64,000 bases of DNA from Isoetes taiwanensis (Eukaryota > Streptophyta > Lycopodiopsida > Isoetales > Isoetaceae): assembly GCA_021234155.1 (NCBI GenBank), contig JAJEKV010000111.1, forward strand, positions 479,845 through 543,844. The letters run 5' to 3'. The number at the start of each line of letters is the position of its first letter. Positions within the stretch are counted from its first letter, which is position 1. Below are positions 11,730 through 22,282 of the stretch, piece after piece. Made by a program: the position numbers and the translations under genes. The notes beneath the pieces were generated by a model. The model made no database searches. It had not been told where the DNA came from and saw nothing but the letters and a program-made list of their open reading frames with translations.

Positions 11730-12575
11730 GACATGGACTCCTCCATGGACGATATATGACTATCCAAAGGCGCAAAATAAACAAATAAGAACATTGAGAG
11801 GCATCCTTGATTCCACCCATATATTGGTTAAATTTGTATACCTTCACAATACTTACATTTCTCAGAATTAGATGGATGTAACAGTTATGCCTCCAAACCT
11901 CTTCCACGTCTCCGTCTCTTTCGGGATTCCATGCATTGAAGCAAAGTGCAACCTCATAATTCTCCTAATCCGGCCGCTTCATGTTCCCATGTTTCCACAG
12001 AATGTAAGCGCACATCAAGATCGATAGCATTTGCTCTATAACGACTCGTTTTCTCATTGAATCCGCTTTTATATTCCATGCCATGAACTCCAGGTCTCAA
12101 TAATCCCTATGCTAGTAATCGGGCCAAGACCTCAAGCCTCTTGATCCATACTTTGCCTCTTTTGAAGAAAGCATGCTTCCTGCTTTTAATCTTCCTTAAC
12201 CGAGCGTAGCTGCCGGCGGTGTTCTTCTGTTGTTGCATGGTAAGATCTTTATTTAGCCAAATTTGAGTCCCTTTGAGCACTCTCTATTTCGCATAACTCT
12301 TCACGGCCTTTGCGGTTCAAATTTGATAATTACAGGACGTGGTTCTTATTAACCTTTTTCTCACTCTCGAAACAATCTACATACCACAGGGATTTCCGCG
12401 AAGAGCCATTGCTCTTTAAAGAAATCATGCATCAGCTGCTTTTACATCTCGCTCTCTATCCTCGAAGTTCGTGTAAAAGTTAATATTAAATTTTTCATTT
12501 CAGAAGGTTTTCTTTAGAATAGAAACTACTTTAGATTCAACTCCAACCGCCATCTTCTCAACCAGCTTCATCTTC
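11730..12575 (-). pseudogene. LINE N-terminal region with an ORF1p-like RNA-binding segment
   Basis: The minus strand reads a likely start (MKLVEKMAVGVES, about 12,570), then NFYTNFEDRERDVKAAD (about 12,430-12,480). Further on it reads RPVIIKF-like text and LKGTQIWLNKDLTMQQQKNT (about 12,220-12,290), followed by a basic stretch with KAG.HAFFKRGKVWI. The order RP-V-I-K-F, then 'LKGT.I..N.DLT..Q', is what I know from the C-terminal nucleic-acid-binding domain of L1 ORF1 proteins. The assignment is by eye. Stops and frameshifts are frequent. Confidence 0.5.
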
Positions 12576-12597
12576 TTCCTTTCTTAGCTTCCTCTGC

Positions 12598-12700
12598 TCG
12601 CTTCATTAAGGGCGTAATGCCCTAATAGAGGGAAGTGGAGCCGAGGGACTGGACGCCATCACCTGGGGAGAGTAATGAGCACCCCGGTGGCGCAGTGTGA
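12598..12700 (+). pseudogene. Copia gag fragment, right part after the LINE
   Basis: Matches 268-350: 'ccctaatagagg.aagtggagccg', 'ggac.ggacgc..atcac', 'gggagagta' and 'ggtggcg' in the same order. Together with 8,430-8,615 it rebuilds the same gag stretch found uninterrupted at the start of the window. Confidence 0.55.
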
Positions 12701-13045
12701 GCCAATGTTACCGACTTGAATCCACTCTCCCAGCAACCGGGTTCGATTTGTATGTTGAAATGCTAGTGAAATCGCCACCTCCCCGAATCGTGATAATAAT
12801 TTCAACTTGGGCTTTTGCATCTATGGATCCCTAATGGCATACAAAAGTAAGCCGCCTCTCACTCGGGACAGACAGGCATATTCAAAGAGTGTTGAAAGAG
12901 TGCTCATATATCCCATCCCTATAGTTGATTTGGGGAAAATTAGAAAGCACATAACAAGTGTGGTAGCTCAAACTCATGGAAATTTTTGAAGTATAATTTC
13001 TTAGCTTCATGACAAGCATAAACTTCCTCGCTTATCCGGTATTTG
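12700..13045 (+). repeat. Third copy of the receptor-kinase upstream region and adjoining repeat
   Basis: Contains 'aatgttaccga', 'ctcccagcaa' and 'gggttcg.atttgtatgtt', as at 37,375-37,445. It continues through 'ttgggctttt', 'aaagagtgttgaaagagtgctcatatatcccatcc' (12,890-12,925) and 'agctcaaactcatggaaatt'. Only the outermost edge of the pseudogene is present, so this is a partial copy. Confidence 0.6.
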
Positions 13046-13211
13046 CGTGAGGTGCTTCTGTGCAATGGTTGAAACTAAGATTCCGTGGCAAGATTGTATG
13101 GGGAACCGTGATATTTTGGGTCGCTTTTGAGGATGAATTGCATTTAGATGTGGGAATTCTTATCTTTGGTTCAATTTTTGGGGTGGAGAAAGAAGCCATT
13201 CCGGGCCGTTT

Positions 13212-13730
13212 TTGAAGGTCTCTTCTTCAAGTACGCTTTTTGCAAGCAGGGCCGACAGTGTTATTGGCTATGTCTTATCTAGCTCGCGGAATCATCATAA
13301 ATCTCTTCCTTGTGCCCTCTTGAGTCTTCGCTCATATCACCATGCCGATGATCATTTTAGGTTTCAAATTTCCGTAGTTGCTTCCAATTTTGGAGCGTGG
13401 TTCGTGGTTCTTCAATTGACGTCAATTTCTTCCATGACAACGATTCAGCAGGTTAGGGCAACGGTTCGAAAGCAGAAGGGCTTTCAGCAGGTCTGTGTAC
13501 TATGCCGCAGATTCGGGCTTAAGGATGACCACCGGACTTGGTATATGTGGAGAAACCTCACATTCCAAAGGCTTCCCTACTCTGTAGCTATAGCTAGCTT
13601 TTTGGGTCAGAGATATTTCGTAATTACCATTTTTGTTGAATTAAAACAACAGTTTCAAGGGGTTAATGTGGGAAAATATTCAGCGATTCCAGAATATTCC
13701 ACAGATCAATCTGCTGGTAAACCAAGATGA
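13212..13730 (+). CDS. Unidentified 172-codon open frame
   Basis: The frame is open from an ATG at 13,212 to a stop at 13,728. It is Ser/His/Arg/Phe-rich, with two cysteine-containing spots near the middle (CVLC), a small hydrophobic patch near residues 135-150, and no domain I recognise. Length is the only argument for coding. It sits between two copies of dispersed repeats and upstream AT signals are not distinctive. It could be an unannotated relic or chance. Confidence 0.2.
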   Translation: MKVSSSSTLFASRADSVIGYVLSSSRNHHKSLPCALLSLRSYHHADDHFRFQISVVASNFGAWFVVLQLTSISSMTTIQQVRATVRKQKGFQQVCVLCRRFGLKDDHRTWYMWRNLTFQRLPYSVAIASFLGQRYFVITIFVELKQQFQGVNVGKYSAIPEYSTDQSAGKPR

Positions 13731-13739
13731 AAACATCCC

Positions 13740-14280
13740 ATGTTCCGCACTAAACATCCCTATTATATTGCAATAGGAAGCCCGCGGCCCCCGACATCAG
13801 GCGATCCGATGTCGGTGAAAGCTAATTATATGGTATGGTATAAGTTAGGGTATGGTATAATTAAGTTAGTATTATATATAAAATTCCTCTCCATAGTCGA
13901 CCTTCACATTAATGCATGACTTATCACGGAAGGGGAGTTTTTTTTATTCTCCCTCGCTTAGCACGACAGTAATGGTTGGACCATTAAATCAAGGGATGCC
14001 CGAAGTTGTCGGATTTACGCAATACCGCGTCATCTTGGCGAGTTTGAGATGGCGTCATGCCGCAAGCAAAGATAGAGTAGAGGAAAGGAGTTTGAAATCC
14101 ATCCTTGGTCATCCTTTTCCCATCTATATTGGATCGTAAATTATCCATGTACAAGTAATCAAGACACACCCACGAGGCTCAGAGGAGCATGCAAATCTCC
14201 AAGTATAACTGTATAGACTAGCAGAGTGGAGTAGTATATATTGTAGTACTAGATGACTAGCAAAGACAAAACCACTACTT
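13740..14280 (+). repeat. Dispersed repeat, part of the duplicated block
   Basis: 13,740-13,905 matches 37,690-37,855 ('ctattatat', 'gcgatccgatg', 'tatggtatggtataagttag', 'attcctctccatagtcgaccttcacattaa'). 13,905-13,990 matches 38,490-38,560. 14,090-14,120 matches 41,140-41,170 ('atccttggtcatcctttt'). 14,125-14,279 matches 42,375-42,535 ('tatattggatcgt.aattatccatgta', 'agtagtatattgtagtact'). Confidence 0.65.
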
Positions 14281-15127
14281 GTGTGGGATCTAGAGAAATC
14301 ATAATGAAGGGAGGCCAGAAAAGGTAGGAGATCTATTAGCCACTTGGCACGAGGACTAAGTGTCTTGCTATTACCGCAGAATGACTAGCCGGGTAGATTA
14401 GAAGGGTAACATGCTCAGCTGTGAGACCTGAACAAAGCAGCTGATGTGAACAAACTACTCTGGGAAGGGCCCTAAAACAATGTTTTGGAGAAGATGGTGA
14501 GGACACCCGCTACATATATTAATCGCTGGAGCAGTGTTCCTCCTTTTTAGTATCCGATGCATGTGGGGTGAAGGTCCACGTTAACGCCCGGGCGAAGCCC
14601 TTGGTCTTGTTTCTCTTATCTTGTATCTTCGGGTGAGCATCGCATTGGTGTTGTCCTCGATGTCACTTGGATTTCCTTTGTATGGCTATCTTTATGGAGC
14701 TATGTTATTTCTTCTCTGCTCCTCGTGACTTGGGTTTTCATAGCAAAGGATGTAACTCCAATATCCGGGATCTTATAAGAGATCATTATATCGCAACATC
14801 TTAGCTGGAAGTGTATATGATGATTTTCTTTGGAAATGCAACAAGTTTCTCTTCCTCAGAAAATTCTTCACTTCTCAGAACGATCCCTTCCTCGCTTGTA
14901 AGAGGAAGAGGTCAAGGCTGTTTGATCCATAAGACAAAGATATCATCTATGATGGTTTCCAAAGATGGTGTGATTGCTTCAACAAGCATTCTTCCTACTT
15001 AATCCATTCGATTCTCGCGGTAAAATCTTCCTATCAGCCTATTGTGGAGCCTCAAATAAATGTAATCCATTTACTATTAATAATATAAAAAATTCTACCC
15101 CTCAAAAAAAAAAAAAAAAAAAAAAAA
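14280..15127 (+). mobile_element. Poly-A-tailed retroinsertion absent from the paralogous copy
   Basis: Flanking sequence is continuous in the second copy at 42,520-42,555 ('ccactactcaggaagattattttgag') but split here. 'ccactact' ends at 14,279 and 'ggagattattttgag' resumes at 15,128. The roughly 848-base insert ends in a run of 24 A (15,104-15,127), preceded by an AATAAA-like signal ('tcaaataaatg', about 15,050). This is the structure of a LINE-mobilised insertion, either a 5'-truncated LINE or a processed transcript. The short frame near 14,811-15,000 is not recognised. No clean target duplication is visible. Confidence 0.75.
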
Positions 15128-15800
15128 GGAGATTATTTTGAGCGCGAAACGTAATCATGTAAGCCAATGAAATAATTGTCGCGACGTGCCACACCATGTG
15201 GGCTGCTATTCATAATAAATTTCGATGAGAATTGGACAACTTTTGTTAAAAAATTTGCAAGTGCCAATAAAGATGTATACAGGTAATTTTTGTGCCCTCA
15301 TATGGAAAATGCATGTTTTCTAGATGGACATGTTATTTATGAAAAGTTCGGTACATTTTAGTGACAAACCATATCAAGCAGTAGTCCCGGCTTTCTATAC
15401 TAATGAAAAGGGTTGTTGTATCCATAGTGGGTACTTCACGACTTTGATATTAGATACCATGTAATGATCCAATCAAAGTTGGGCGTGCACTTATTTCAAT
15501 GTTTTCGAAAGCTTTTCCAATACATACCTGATTTATGCTTTAGTATGTGGAGACTAAGTGACATGAACAAATCAAGTTTAGGTCCAAAGATTTTGAGGCA
15601 TCAAACAAACATACCTCGCTAAGTCATATATATCTCGGAAGTTTCTTTTCGTTTACACCGCTTTGAGTGGATGGTGTACTCATTTTCAAAGCCTCTTCCA
15701 AGCTGGGTTAAACGTGATTTTGAGATCAATGATAATTACAATACCACACTAATGCGCATCCAACAATCTTTGGCCAGCACAAATACTATCACTGGTCATT
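15128..15800. repeat. Remainder of the duplicated block, then non-coding DNA
   Basis: 15,128-15,350 matches 42,533-42,745 ('aatcatgtaagccaatgaaataat', 'tttgcaagtgccaataaagatg', 'gtgccctcatatgg'). From 15,350 to 15,800 I see no gene, repeat partner or clear signal. Confidence 0.55.
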
Positions 15801-15814
15801 AATCGCATCGATCC

Positions 15815-16400
15815 GGTGACATCTGATCGGCATTCTAGATACAGCATGCATGTCTTGTATGCATGCATGCACGAGATGCCCTCTCGGGTTAGGGTTTCAC
15901 ATTTTAGGGCGCCGCTTCAGATCACCCCATCGGCGCTTTCCTCTTCTCTCGCTAGCATCTTTATTCTCTTTGAATCTGTTTCCCCTGTGCAGGAGGGGCT
16001 TCTTCCCCGCTTTTGGTTTGGCCCATTTACGCTTCATTATGCCGTATATCCTTTCGCCTCGCCCTTTAGTCTTCATCCTTGCGGACCTTTTCTGCCCTCG
16101 ATTCTAGTTTGATAAGGAAGTTCTCGTAGTTTCCAAGGCTTAGAAGCCATCGCGAGCCCCATTCTAGAATCGTGATTCTATCCTGTGACATCGACGTAGA
16201 TTCTAAACGGGCGAAGCATGCATGCTGTCTTTTGCATGCATGTGCATGCGACGCGATGCCCCTCTCGTTAGGTTTCGCTATTTAGCGCGGCTCAAGATTA
16301 ACGCTCCCATCTGCTCTCGCCAGCATCTTTATTCTCTCTTTGAACCCACCTCCCCTTCTTTGTTTATTGTATTGTGCACAAATTGGCGATCATGTTTTCT
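15815..16400 (+). repeat. Imperfect tandem duplication (about 360-base spacing) with GCATGC runs
   Basis: Unit 1 (about 15,815-16,000) and unit 2 (about 16,178-16,365) share the order: 'gtgacat', 'tagat/ttcta', a GCATGC-rich spot (15,845-15,872; 16,217-16,250), 'gatgcc.ctctcg.ttag', 'agcgc/ggcgc', and 'gc.agcatctttattctcttt'. Each unit also has an AGGGTTT-like telo-box motif ('gttagggtttcac' in unit 1). Alternating purine/pyrimidine GCATGCATGC can adopt Z-DNA and is common in plant promoters (RY element CATGCA). Open frames here are short and overlapping, so I do not call a gene. Confidence 0.5.
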
Positions 16401-17580
16401 TCACCCGGCTGGTGATGTTTTTTCACCCGCTGGTGATGCTATGGTGGCGTTTGTGTTGTCCTCGCTTTGTTCACAGATGTGCAAAATGTGTGCTGGCTTA
16501 ACATCTATTTCCACTCTCCTTACGCGGGTTTTTGGAGCTTATTTCTATGCCTTTACATTTGTCCAAGCCCCTCACGTAAGGCTTATCACTAGGGGTTTTT
16601 CCCTCTAAAAACCCTAAAGGGCGGGGTTTTTAATCCCTAAGTGATGCTTTCAAGCAGTACATCACCACTCATCATCTATTAGCATTGTATTTTGGGGTCC
16701 AAATGATATAATCGATTTTCCTTATTTTTCGTGGTAGTTCGCATGTATGCTACCCAATCGCCCACCATTGTAGAAAATCTGGCCGAGATGAATGAGAAGC
16801 CCATCTATCTCTGGGCCAGCTTATCGGGTTTCATGTAGCTCCATTCTAGAATCCATTTTCTTGATCATTGTGGGATCTATATTGGGGTCTGGCTTTTATA
16901 GTTTGGTCCATCGGCCACATGCTCCCCGCTTATCAAAACTTTTGACAAGAAGCCCATTGGTTTTATCTTGTTTAGACATATCCGCCTTGGCTACTTATGT
17001 GATGGAACATTATACCTCCCTCGCTGGAACTTTTAACAATGTTTCATGTGTGAATGTGTTGTAATGCTGGTGCATGTGTTTCACAAGCCCTCTCTCGCCT
17101 CTAGAGGGAAAACTCGCTATGTGGGTTTCGCATATTTTGGGTATGCTGGCACGCACTGTAGATATACTGAAAATCGCATTTCAAACTTGCTATAGTAAGT
17201 ATTAAACCGCCTACGCCTCATTGTTGGCTAGATGTTGTCTCTAATCGCCTAACCTACGATGAGGAAGGGAAGAGAATGTGAAAACCGCGATGTTTTATTT
17301 GCTAATAGTTTCATTTTCAAGAGCCCTGGTGATTTATCCATCAATCTGGAGCACTTTAGTTATCCATCAATCTACCAAGCACTTCGGGCTTCTAGAAAAG
17401 AGCTTAGGATTCCATCAATCACCAAGTAACATGTTACCCAAGAGGTTCATTTTGCTTTTCCTTGCTTGATACTAGCAATAGAACTCGCTTACCCAATGCA
17501 GTAGGTGTCATCAAATCGCTATCAAGTAGTCAATCAAATAGTAGTAAGTACGTGATTTTCCTTTTGAATTTTCCTTTTAG
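16400..17580. other. Non-coding stretch with a decayed hairpin repeat at about 17,095-17,290
   Basis: The part 17,095-17,290 matches 32,740-32,930 ('tgggttt.cgcatattttgggtat', 'caaacttgctata', 'attgttggct', 'gatgaggaag.gaagagaatgtgaaa'). 'aaaaaccctaaag' at 16,605-16,617 is a telo-box-like AAACCCTAA match. Otherwise I see nothing I can name. Confidence 0.4.
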
Positions 17581-17873
17581 ATCGAAGCTTCTTGCATCAA
17601 TGTTTCCTTTCAGGTTCAGATCGCATGTGGCTTTTTCCTTTATTAGTTATAGAATAGCACAAGTCTTGGAAGACAGCTCGTTTCTTTCTTTAGGTTTTGG
17701 AGCCCCTTTGTGCGAAGACATACGAAGTTCCTCCTCTTTCAAAGAGTTTTATTTTTAAAAAATCAAGATCGAAATTTGTATCCACTTGCTTCTGCTTAAA
17801 TGATCGCTTCAAGACATTTTTAGAATCTTGGTAAAACATTCTTTGTTATGGTAGCACACACTTAAGCCCATTG
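17580..17873 (+). repeat. Segmental-duplication block 2, left arm before the 12.8 kb insertion
   Basis: Matches 2,050-2,319: 'gaagcttcttgcatc', 'gtggctttttcctttatta', 'gacagctcgtttctttc', 'acatacgaagttcctcct', 'aaatgatcgct', 'ttctttgttatggtagca' and 'ttaagccc.attg'. The match ends exactly where the inverted-repeat segment starts; the rest of the block resumes at 30,701. Confidence 0.75.
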
Positions 17874-17889
17874 AACCATCATTCAATTA
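17874..17889. repeat. Left terminal inverted repeat
   Basis: AACCATCATTCAATTA, an exact inverted match to 30,685-30,700, preceded by ATTG (17,870-17,873). Confidence 0.65.
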
Positions 17890-18008
17890 AATTGGGATTA
17901 TATCTTGATTTTGGGACAAATTTCATATTGCAATTTTTTAGTAACTTGATAAAAGTCACTATACTTTTAACATACAATCACACCTTAATATAAATTCACA
18001 CCTTAACT

Positions 18009-18281
18009 TCAAATTACAACATCATATATCATGAAACTCAAGTAGTACACAACTTTTATTAACTCATGATTGATACATAGTAATGTAGAAAACATATTTA
18101 CATAGTTTTTCATTTTTCCACTAAGATCCCAAGGATATGAGGACCTTATTCCATATCCCCGAGGTATTGTAACTCTCAAGCTTACTTCGAATAGTTTTGA
18201 GTCCACGAAGTACAATACTAAGCCAATGTTCAGCTGATCGTGATCACTAGGATTTTCCTCCACCCTTTGTCCAACAATCAA
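18009..18281 (-). pseudogene. Open minus-strand stretch near the left end of the candidate transposon
   Basis: A 90-codon frame reading VEENPSDHDQLNIGLVLYF and later IPRGYGIRSSYPWDLSGK. It lies about 650 bases downstream of the GHTHEDVD relic on the same strand and could be its C-terminal part after frameshifts. I do not recognise it on its own. No match to other window regions was noticed. Confidence 0.3.
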
Positions 18282-18699
18282 TATCTTCTTTGTGACATAT
18301 CAACCTGCAATCGACACCACCATTCCACACGCATCTTATTGAAGTTAACATCACCTTCTTCTATAAATATCTCGAGATGGTGTATCCCAACCACACCGAT
18401 AAGTCTTTAAATCGCTGGTTTTACTACCACAAATTGGTGTTCCACGCCGGGCTTAAGCTGGTTCATAAACATCTAGGCCCCGATATTTTGACCTATCTTT
18501 CTTAGACCAACATAGTATTTGTCGACAGGAGGAGTATGGGCCTAACAATGCTACTAATAGCCATCATCTTCTCAAAGACACTCCACTGTCTAGGGGAGCC
18601 ACCCTTCAACAATTCTTCCCCGAGGGATGGGTTCACCATCCAACAAAGCATCACCTTTCTTCCAAGAATCTATCAATGCACGACAGGCTATCGGGGAAT

Positions 18700-19300
18700 T
18701 TAGTTGCCAAGGCTTGATGTGCTGATGCCATCCTTGGTCAATCCTACCTGGCTCACTTTTGTAGTAGTAGTTTTTAGAGATTTTGCTGACCTGAGGCAGG
18801 GCTTGCCACTGGTGACTTCATGCCAGATTTCTGCCCTCCTCTCCACTTCTCCTCCGGGCTGTCCCATCTTCCACTGCATGACTGGAATCTCATCTCACCC
18901 AAAAAGTGAATTGAAGAGGTCTAGAATGGCCTTCCCATATCTTCATGCGATAACCTTTCCACAAAACTCTTCCAATCGTGCATCTCTCTATGAGGAGATC
19001 CTATAGATGGAGTAGTGCATCCATGGAATATTTCTAGTAGCCTAGGAAATGTACCGCTTGTCTTCGTAACATGACTATATTTTCCAAATAATGTATCCAC
19101 ATCCTCATGAGTATGTCCTGGGACATTGAAACCCCAAATTAACTCTTCAAAAATGCCCACACCAAGTTAAGTAGATAAGAAAGAAAACATCCACCCTAAG
19201 TTTTTATTTTGCCCAAGACAAGATCAAGTTGCAAGAGTAACTTTTAGGGCAGAACTCAGGTTTAGCACTCTAGATGCCAAAGCTCCAACATGTTCATTAG
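18700..19300 (-). pseudogene. Relic of an uncharacterised protein family with GQNKN...GHTHEDVD motifs
   Basis: The minus strand from about 19,290 reads TLATRSCLGQNKN, then a hydrophobic stretch (WMFSFLST, GVGIF). FEELIWGFNVPGHTHEDVDT (about 19,090-19,155) and LFGKYS follow, then a decayed tail with WKSFV. The pattern 'DNC..dNKN - hydrophobic - G.F.E...GF...GHTHeDiD..F' is one I know from large families of uncharacterised eukaryotic proteins that look transposon-derived (I believe catalogued as DUF7869; the name is from memory). The conserved acidic residues would suit a metal-dependent nuclease, but that is inference. Frames shift between 19,300 and 18,700. It lies just inside the left terminal repeat, reading outward. 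Confidence 0.55.
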
Positions 19301-19835
19301 GTCCATGCCTCCTAAACCTTGCCTTGCTAATCTTTCAATATTATTCGGTTTATCCAACAATGCACTATGTAGTGCCCGCTAGTCAGAGGGGTCCTTGAGG
19401 TGACCATTGTATCCATTTTCATAGTTTCTCAAACAACCTCATGATAATCTCCAATATGAAAAAATCTGGACCATCACCCACAACCCAAAAAAATAGTCCG
19501 CTCTAGATGCAAGGAAAATCAAATAACCGTCGTAGTGCGTGTTATATCTCAGGCAATACAGCAGCATTTAGGAATTTCGTGCATTCACAAGATTCTATCC
19601 GCTATTGCCTATCTATTTCTTATTTATTCGCTCATGTTCTCGCTTCTATCTGCTTCTACTCCTAATGTTTTAAAAACAAATAGTATGTTCTATGCAAAGA
19701 AAATAGTCTGCTCACACTATGCAAGAACGTAGTGCTAGCTGATATAGGGTAAGGAAAATCATAAGATATGCTTGCATATCATAAGATTGTTTGTATTTCA
19801 TATGATTGGATCTAAACGAAGCACGCTAGCAGGAA
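19300..19835. other. Transposon interior, no recognisable gene
   Basis: This stretch may hold further upstream remains of the minus-strand relic, but stops are frequent and I can name no motif. Confidence 0.3.
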
Positions 19836-19837
19836 AT

Positions 19838-19968
19838 AGATCTCGAAAAAAACACTATAGTAAACGCTGCCGCTTTTTAGATCTCGTGAAAAACCACTAT
19901 AGTAAACGCTACCGCCGCTTTAGATCTCGGTGGAAAAAACACTATAGTAAACGCCACCGGGCGATTTT
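19838..19968 (+). repeat. Three tandem units of about 41-47 bases
   Basis: Units start at 19,838, 19,879 and 19,922, each with AGATCTCG, an A-run, then CACTATAGTAAACGC and a GC-rich end (CTGCCGC, TACCGCCGC, CACCGGGCG). Unit lengths vary by a few bases. It is inside the candidate transposon and outside any coding remnant. Confidence 0.8.
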
Positions 19969-19969
19969 G

Positions 19970-22280
19970 AATTTTGTATATTTAGAATCATTTTCTGGGA
20001 GAGGAATATCATTTGCTAATTAGTTAATTTCTCTCATTCTAGTGCATACACATGGCCGCTTTAATATAGTTCCCCGACTACCATCAACGCTGACTCGTAT
20101 AAGATACTACTTGATTGTGTTGTTCAAAACATTCACAAGGAGCCGGAGAAGCCATATGACAACATGACTCCGCCATGGGAATGCTACTGTGGTAAAATTA
20201 AGGACTCCATTAATCGCGAAATGGGCTATTTTATTTCTAATTTTGGATTAAGATTTGATAGATTAGTAGGATGAGTTTTGATTTTGGGATGCATCACCAT
20301 GTGTAATTCCTCTCCTTTTATCTGCCGTAAGAAAATCGCCCATGATTCTTTTATGGGTATTTTGGAAAATGGATTAGCCCATATATGATCTTTCAAAATA
20401 CTTTTGTTTAAAATTGCATAAAATAACCGATATTAATGAGATAACCTTTCTTTTCATTATAACCATTGTTCATAATTGACATAGATATTTTCGAACTAGA
20501 CCGATGAAGCAAGATCTTATGGGCGTGATATTTCATAGCAACGACTCCTCGTAGAATGACTAAGAGATTTGAGTAGAGATTTTCTAGCACCAATTTTAGT
20601 AACGGCCTTTAAGCTCATAAAGGTTTGTGGTAGAACCCATTGTTTATGCAATAAAGGAAATATCAAGGTAAGTTTATGGAAAGCCACCATAATCGGGCCA
20701 GTACTAGACCACTATAAAAATGGGGCTTGGTGTGGAAGATATGGGGGTGTGATGTTCAATGATGCAAAATTTCACATGACTATGATAATAAATTGCATTT
20801 CATTCCCTCAATAGTCGATGTTAGTTTATTGAAGTTGCAAGAAACGGGAAAAACAACTTACAAACCAAATCTGCATTTCCATCTATCAAAATATATATTT
20901 TTGTTCTTTCGTAGTACCGCTCATGTCACCAATAAAAATCTAAAGACACTAGAAAATCGCCTATGGTTAATAACATAAAATATAATAGGTGCCTATAATT
21001 TTTACATTGAATGCTACCACCCATCACTAGACATATCCTGGCCTCATGCTCTTAGTGGCGTCATGCCAACAAATAAATACGAGATTTGATTTATAAAAGA
21101 TCAAGAATCCATACTGCGACTCGATTTGAGACTCGACATTTGCGGTGGGAAGAAGAGGATGATGTCATATCACGCTGGGTCCAAATTCGGCACTTTGCAT
21201 TTCTGTGATAATGGCGATGTGGGCCTATGTGACATTTTTGTAAAGATAGGAAGAACTCAGCGCCTACGCATTTTCTCAATGCATGGAGATGTATATTTTT
21301 ATTATAATACAAACCTCGCACTGTGCTTAAACTTTAATGTCACGCTTTATTTTATTATGTCGTTTTTATATGCACAAAGTCGAAAATATCAATCCTTTGA
21401 TAAATTTCCAGCTCAAGAGGACTAACCCCAAGAAAACTACATATTTTCATTAACGTAGTTCTCATGGGGTTGATAAGATCAATAAAGAATAAAGAATTCA
21501 AAATTCACAACATCACGCGGATGTTTTGATATATTCTTTTGAATATCCAAATATGTACATACCTTCTTCGTGACGCTCTTTGGCCATATACAAATGTGCC
21601 CACGCCACCAACCGTGACGCCACCTGATGTTCGTGGAAGAGCTTCATCTTTCATAATTGCAGCTTTTATATTAGAAATCTTACGTGTGAAATCAAGCTTC
21701 AAGAGGAACACCATGACACATAGAACTTGATTCGACTTTGATTTACATAATCCTACTTCTAAGGCCTAAGTTTGTTTAAAGATAGCATTCTTTCTCCAAC
21801 TCGATAAAGAACTTAATGCTAGAATTGGTATCGGGGAAATATGGGGAAGCGACCTAATTGGGAAAAATAAAGGACTTAAAAATAGCCCTAAATGGAACCA
21901 CACTCACCCTCAACACATCGCTGTTTCGGATCGAAAGGATCTTGGGCGCCTATCGAAAGTGATCTACGCCATCGAAAGTGACCTTTAAGCCAGACGGGTC
22001 GACAGATCTGGATCTTGGCCTCGAGGATTCAGTTTGAGGGCGCCTGACATCTTGGGTCGATTGAGGGGCTGGATAGTAGGTGGTCGATTAGGTGGTAGTA
22101 GATTCCACATATGCGCTTTCGAAAATATTATTTGTTTTCTTGAAATTGCATTGAAAAGAAAACACATTTTAAATTTGTAAACATTTTGATCTACGGGTTA
22201 ACACTAGAGTTGTTATCGAACTATTCGTCTATCAACCGGGGAATTGGTCCAGCATACCCTCGCCATTTCTAAACCTGTGT
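19970..22280. other. AT-rich transposon interior, unassigned
   Basis: Plus frames at 20,569-20,814 and 20,793-20,978 overlap and could be one shifted frame (LIKVCGRTHCLCNKGNIKV onward), but nothing is recognisable. Another frame at 21,126-21,425 is equally anonymous. A GC-richer patch with repeated 'atcgaaagtgac/atc' occurs at 21,935-21,990. Confidence 0.3.
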
Positions 22281-22282
22281 AT

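Larger units (their letters stand above)
8620..12598 (-). mobile_element. LINE retrotransposon inserted into a Copia gag relic
   Basis: The limits come from comparison with the uninterrupted gag copy at 60-350. The left part of that copy ends near 8,615 and its right part resumes near 12,598 (shared 'gccctaatagagg'). LINE-type protein remains run on the minus strand from about 12,575 down to about 9,600. I find no poly-T run at the left end, so the 3' end is either decayed or not exactly at 8,620. The stretch 8,620-9,300 has no recognisable coding content. Confidence 0.6.

Noticed and set aside
15841-16250. GCATGC runs as a CRISPR-like or microsatellite array
   Set aside because: Only two short clusters within a duplicated unit; no regular repeat-spacer pattern.
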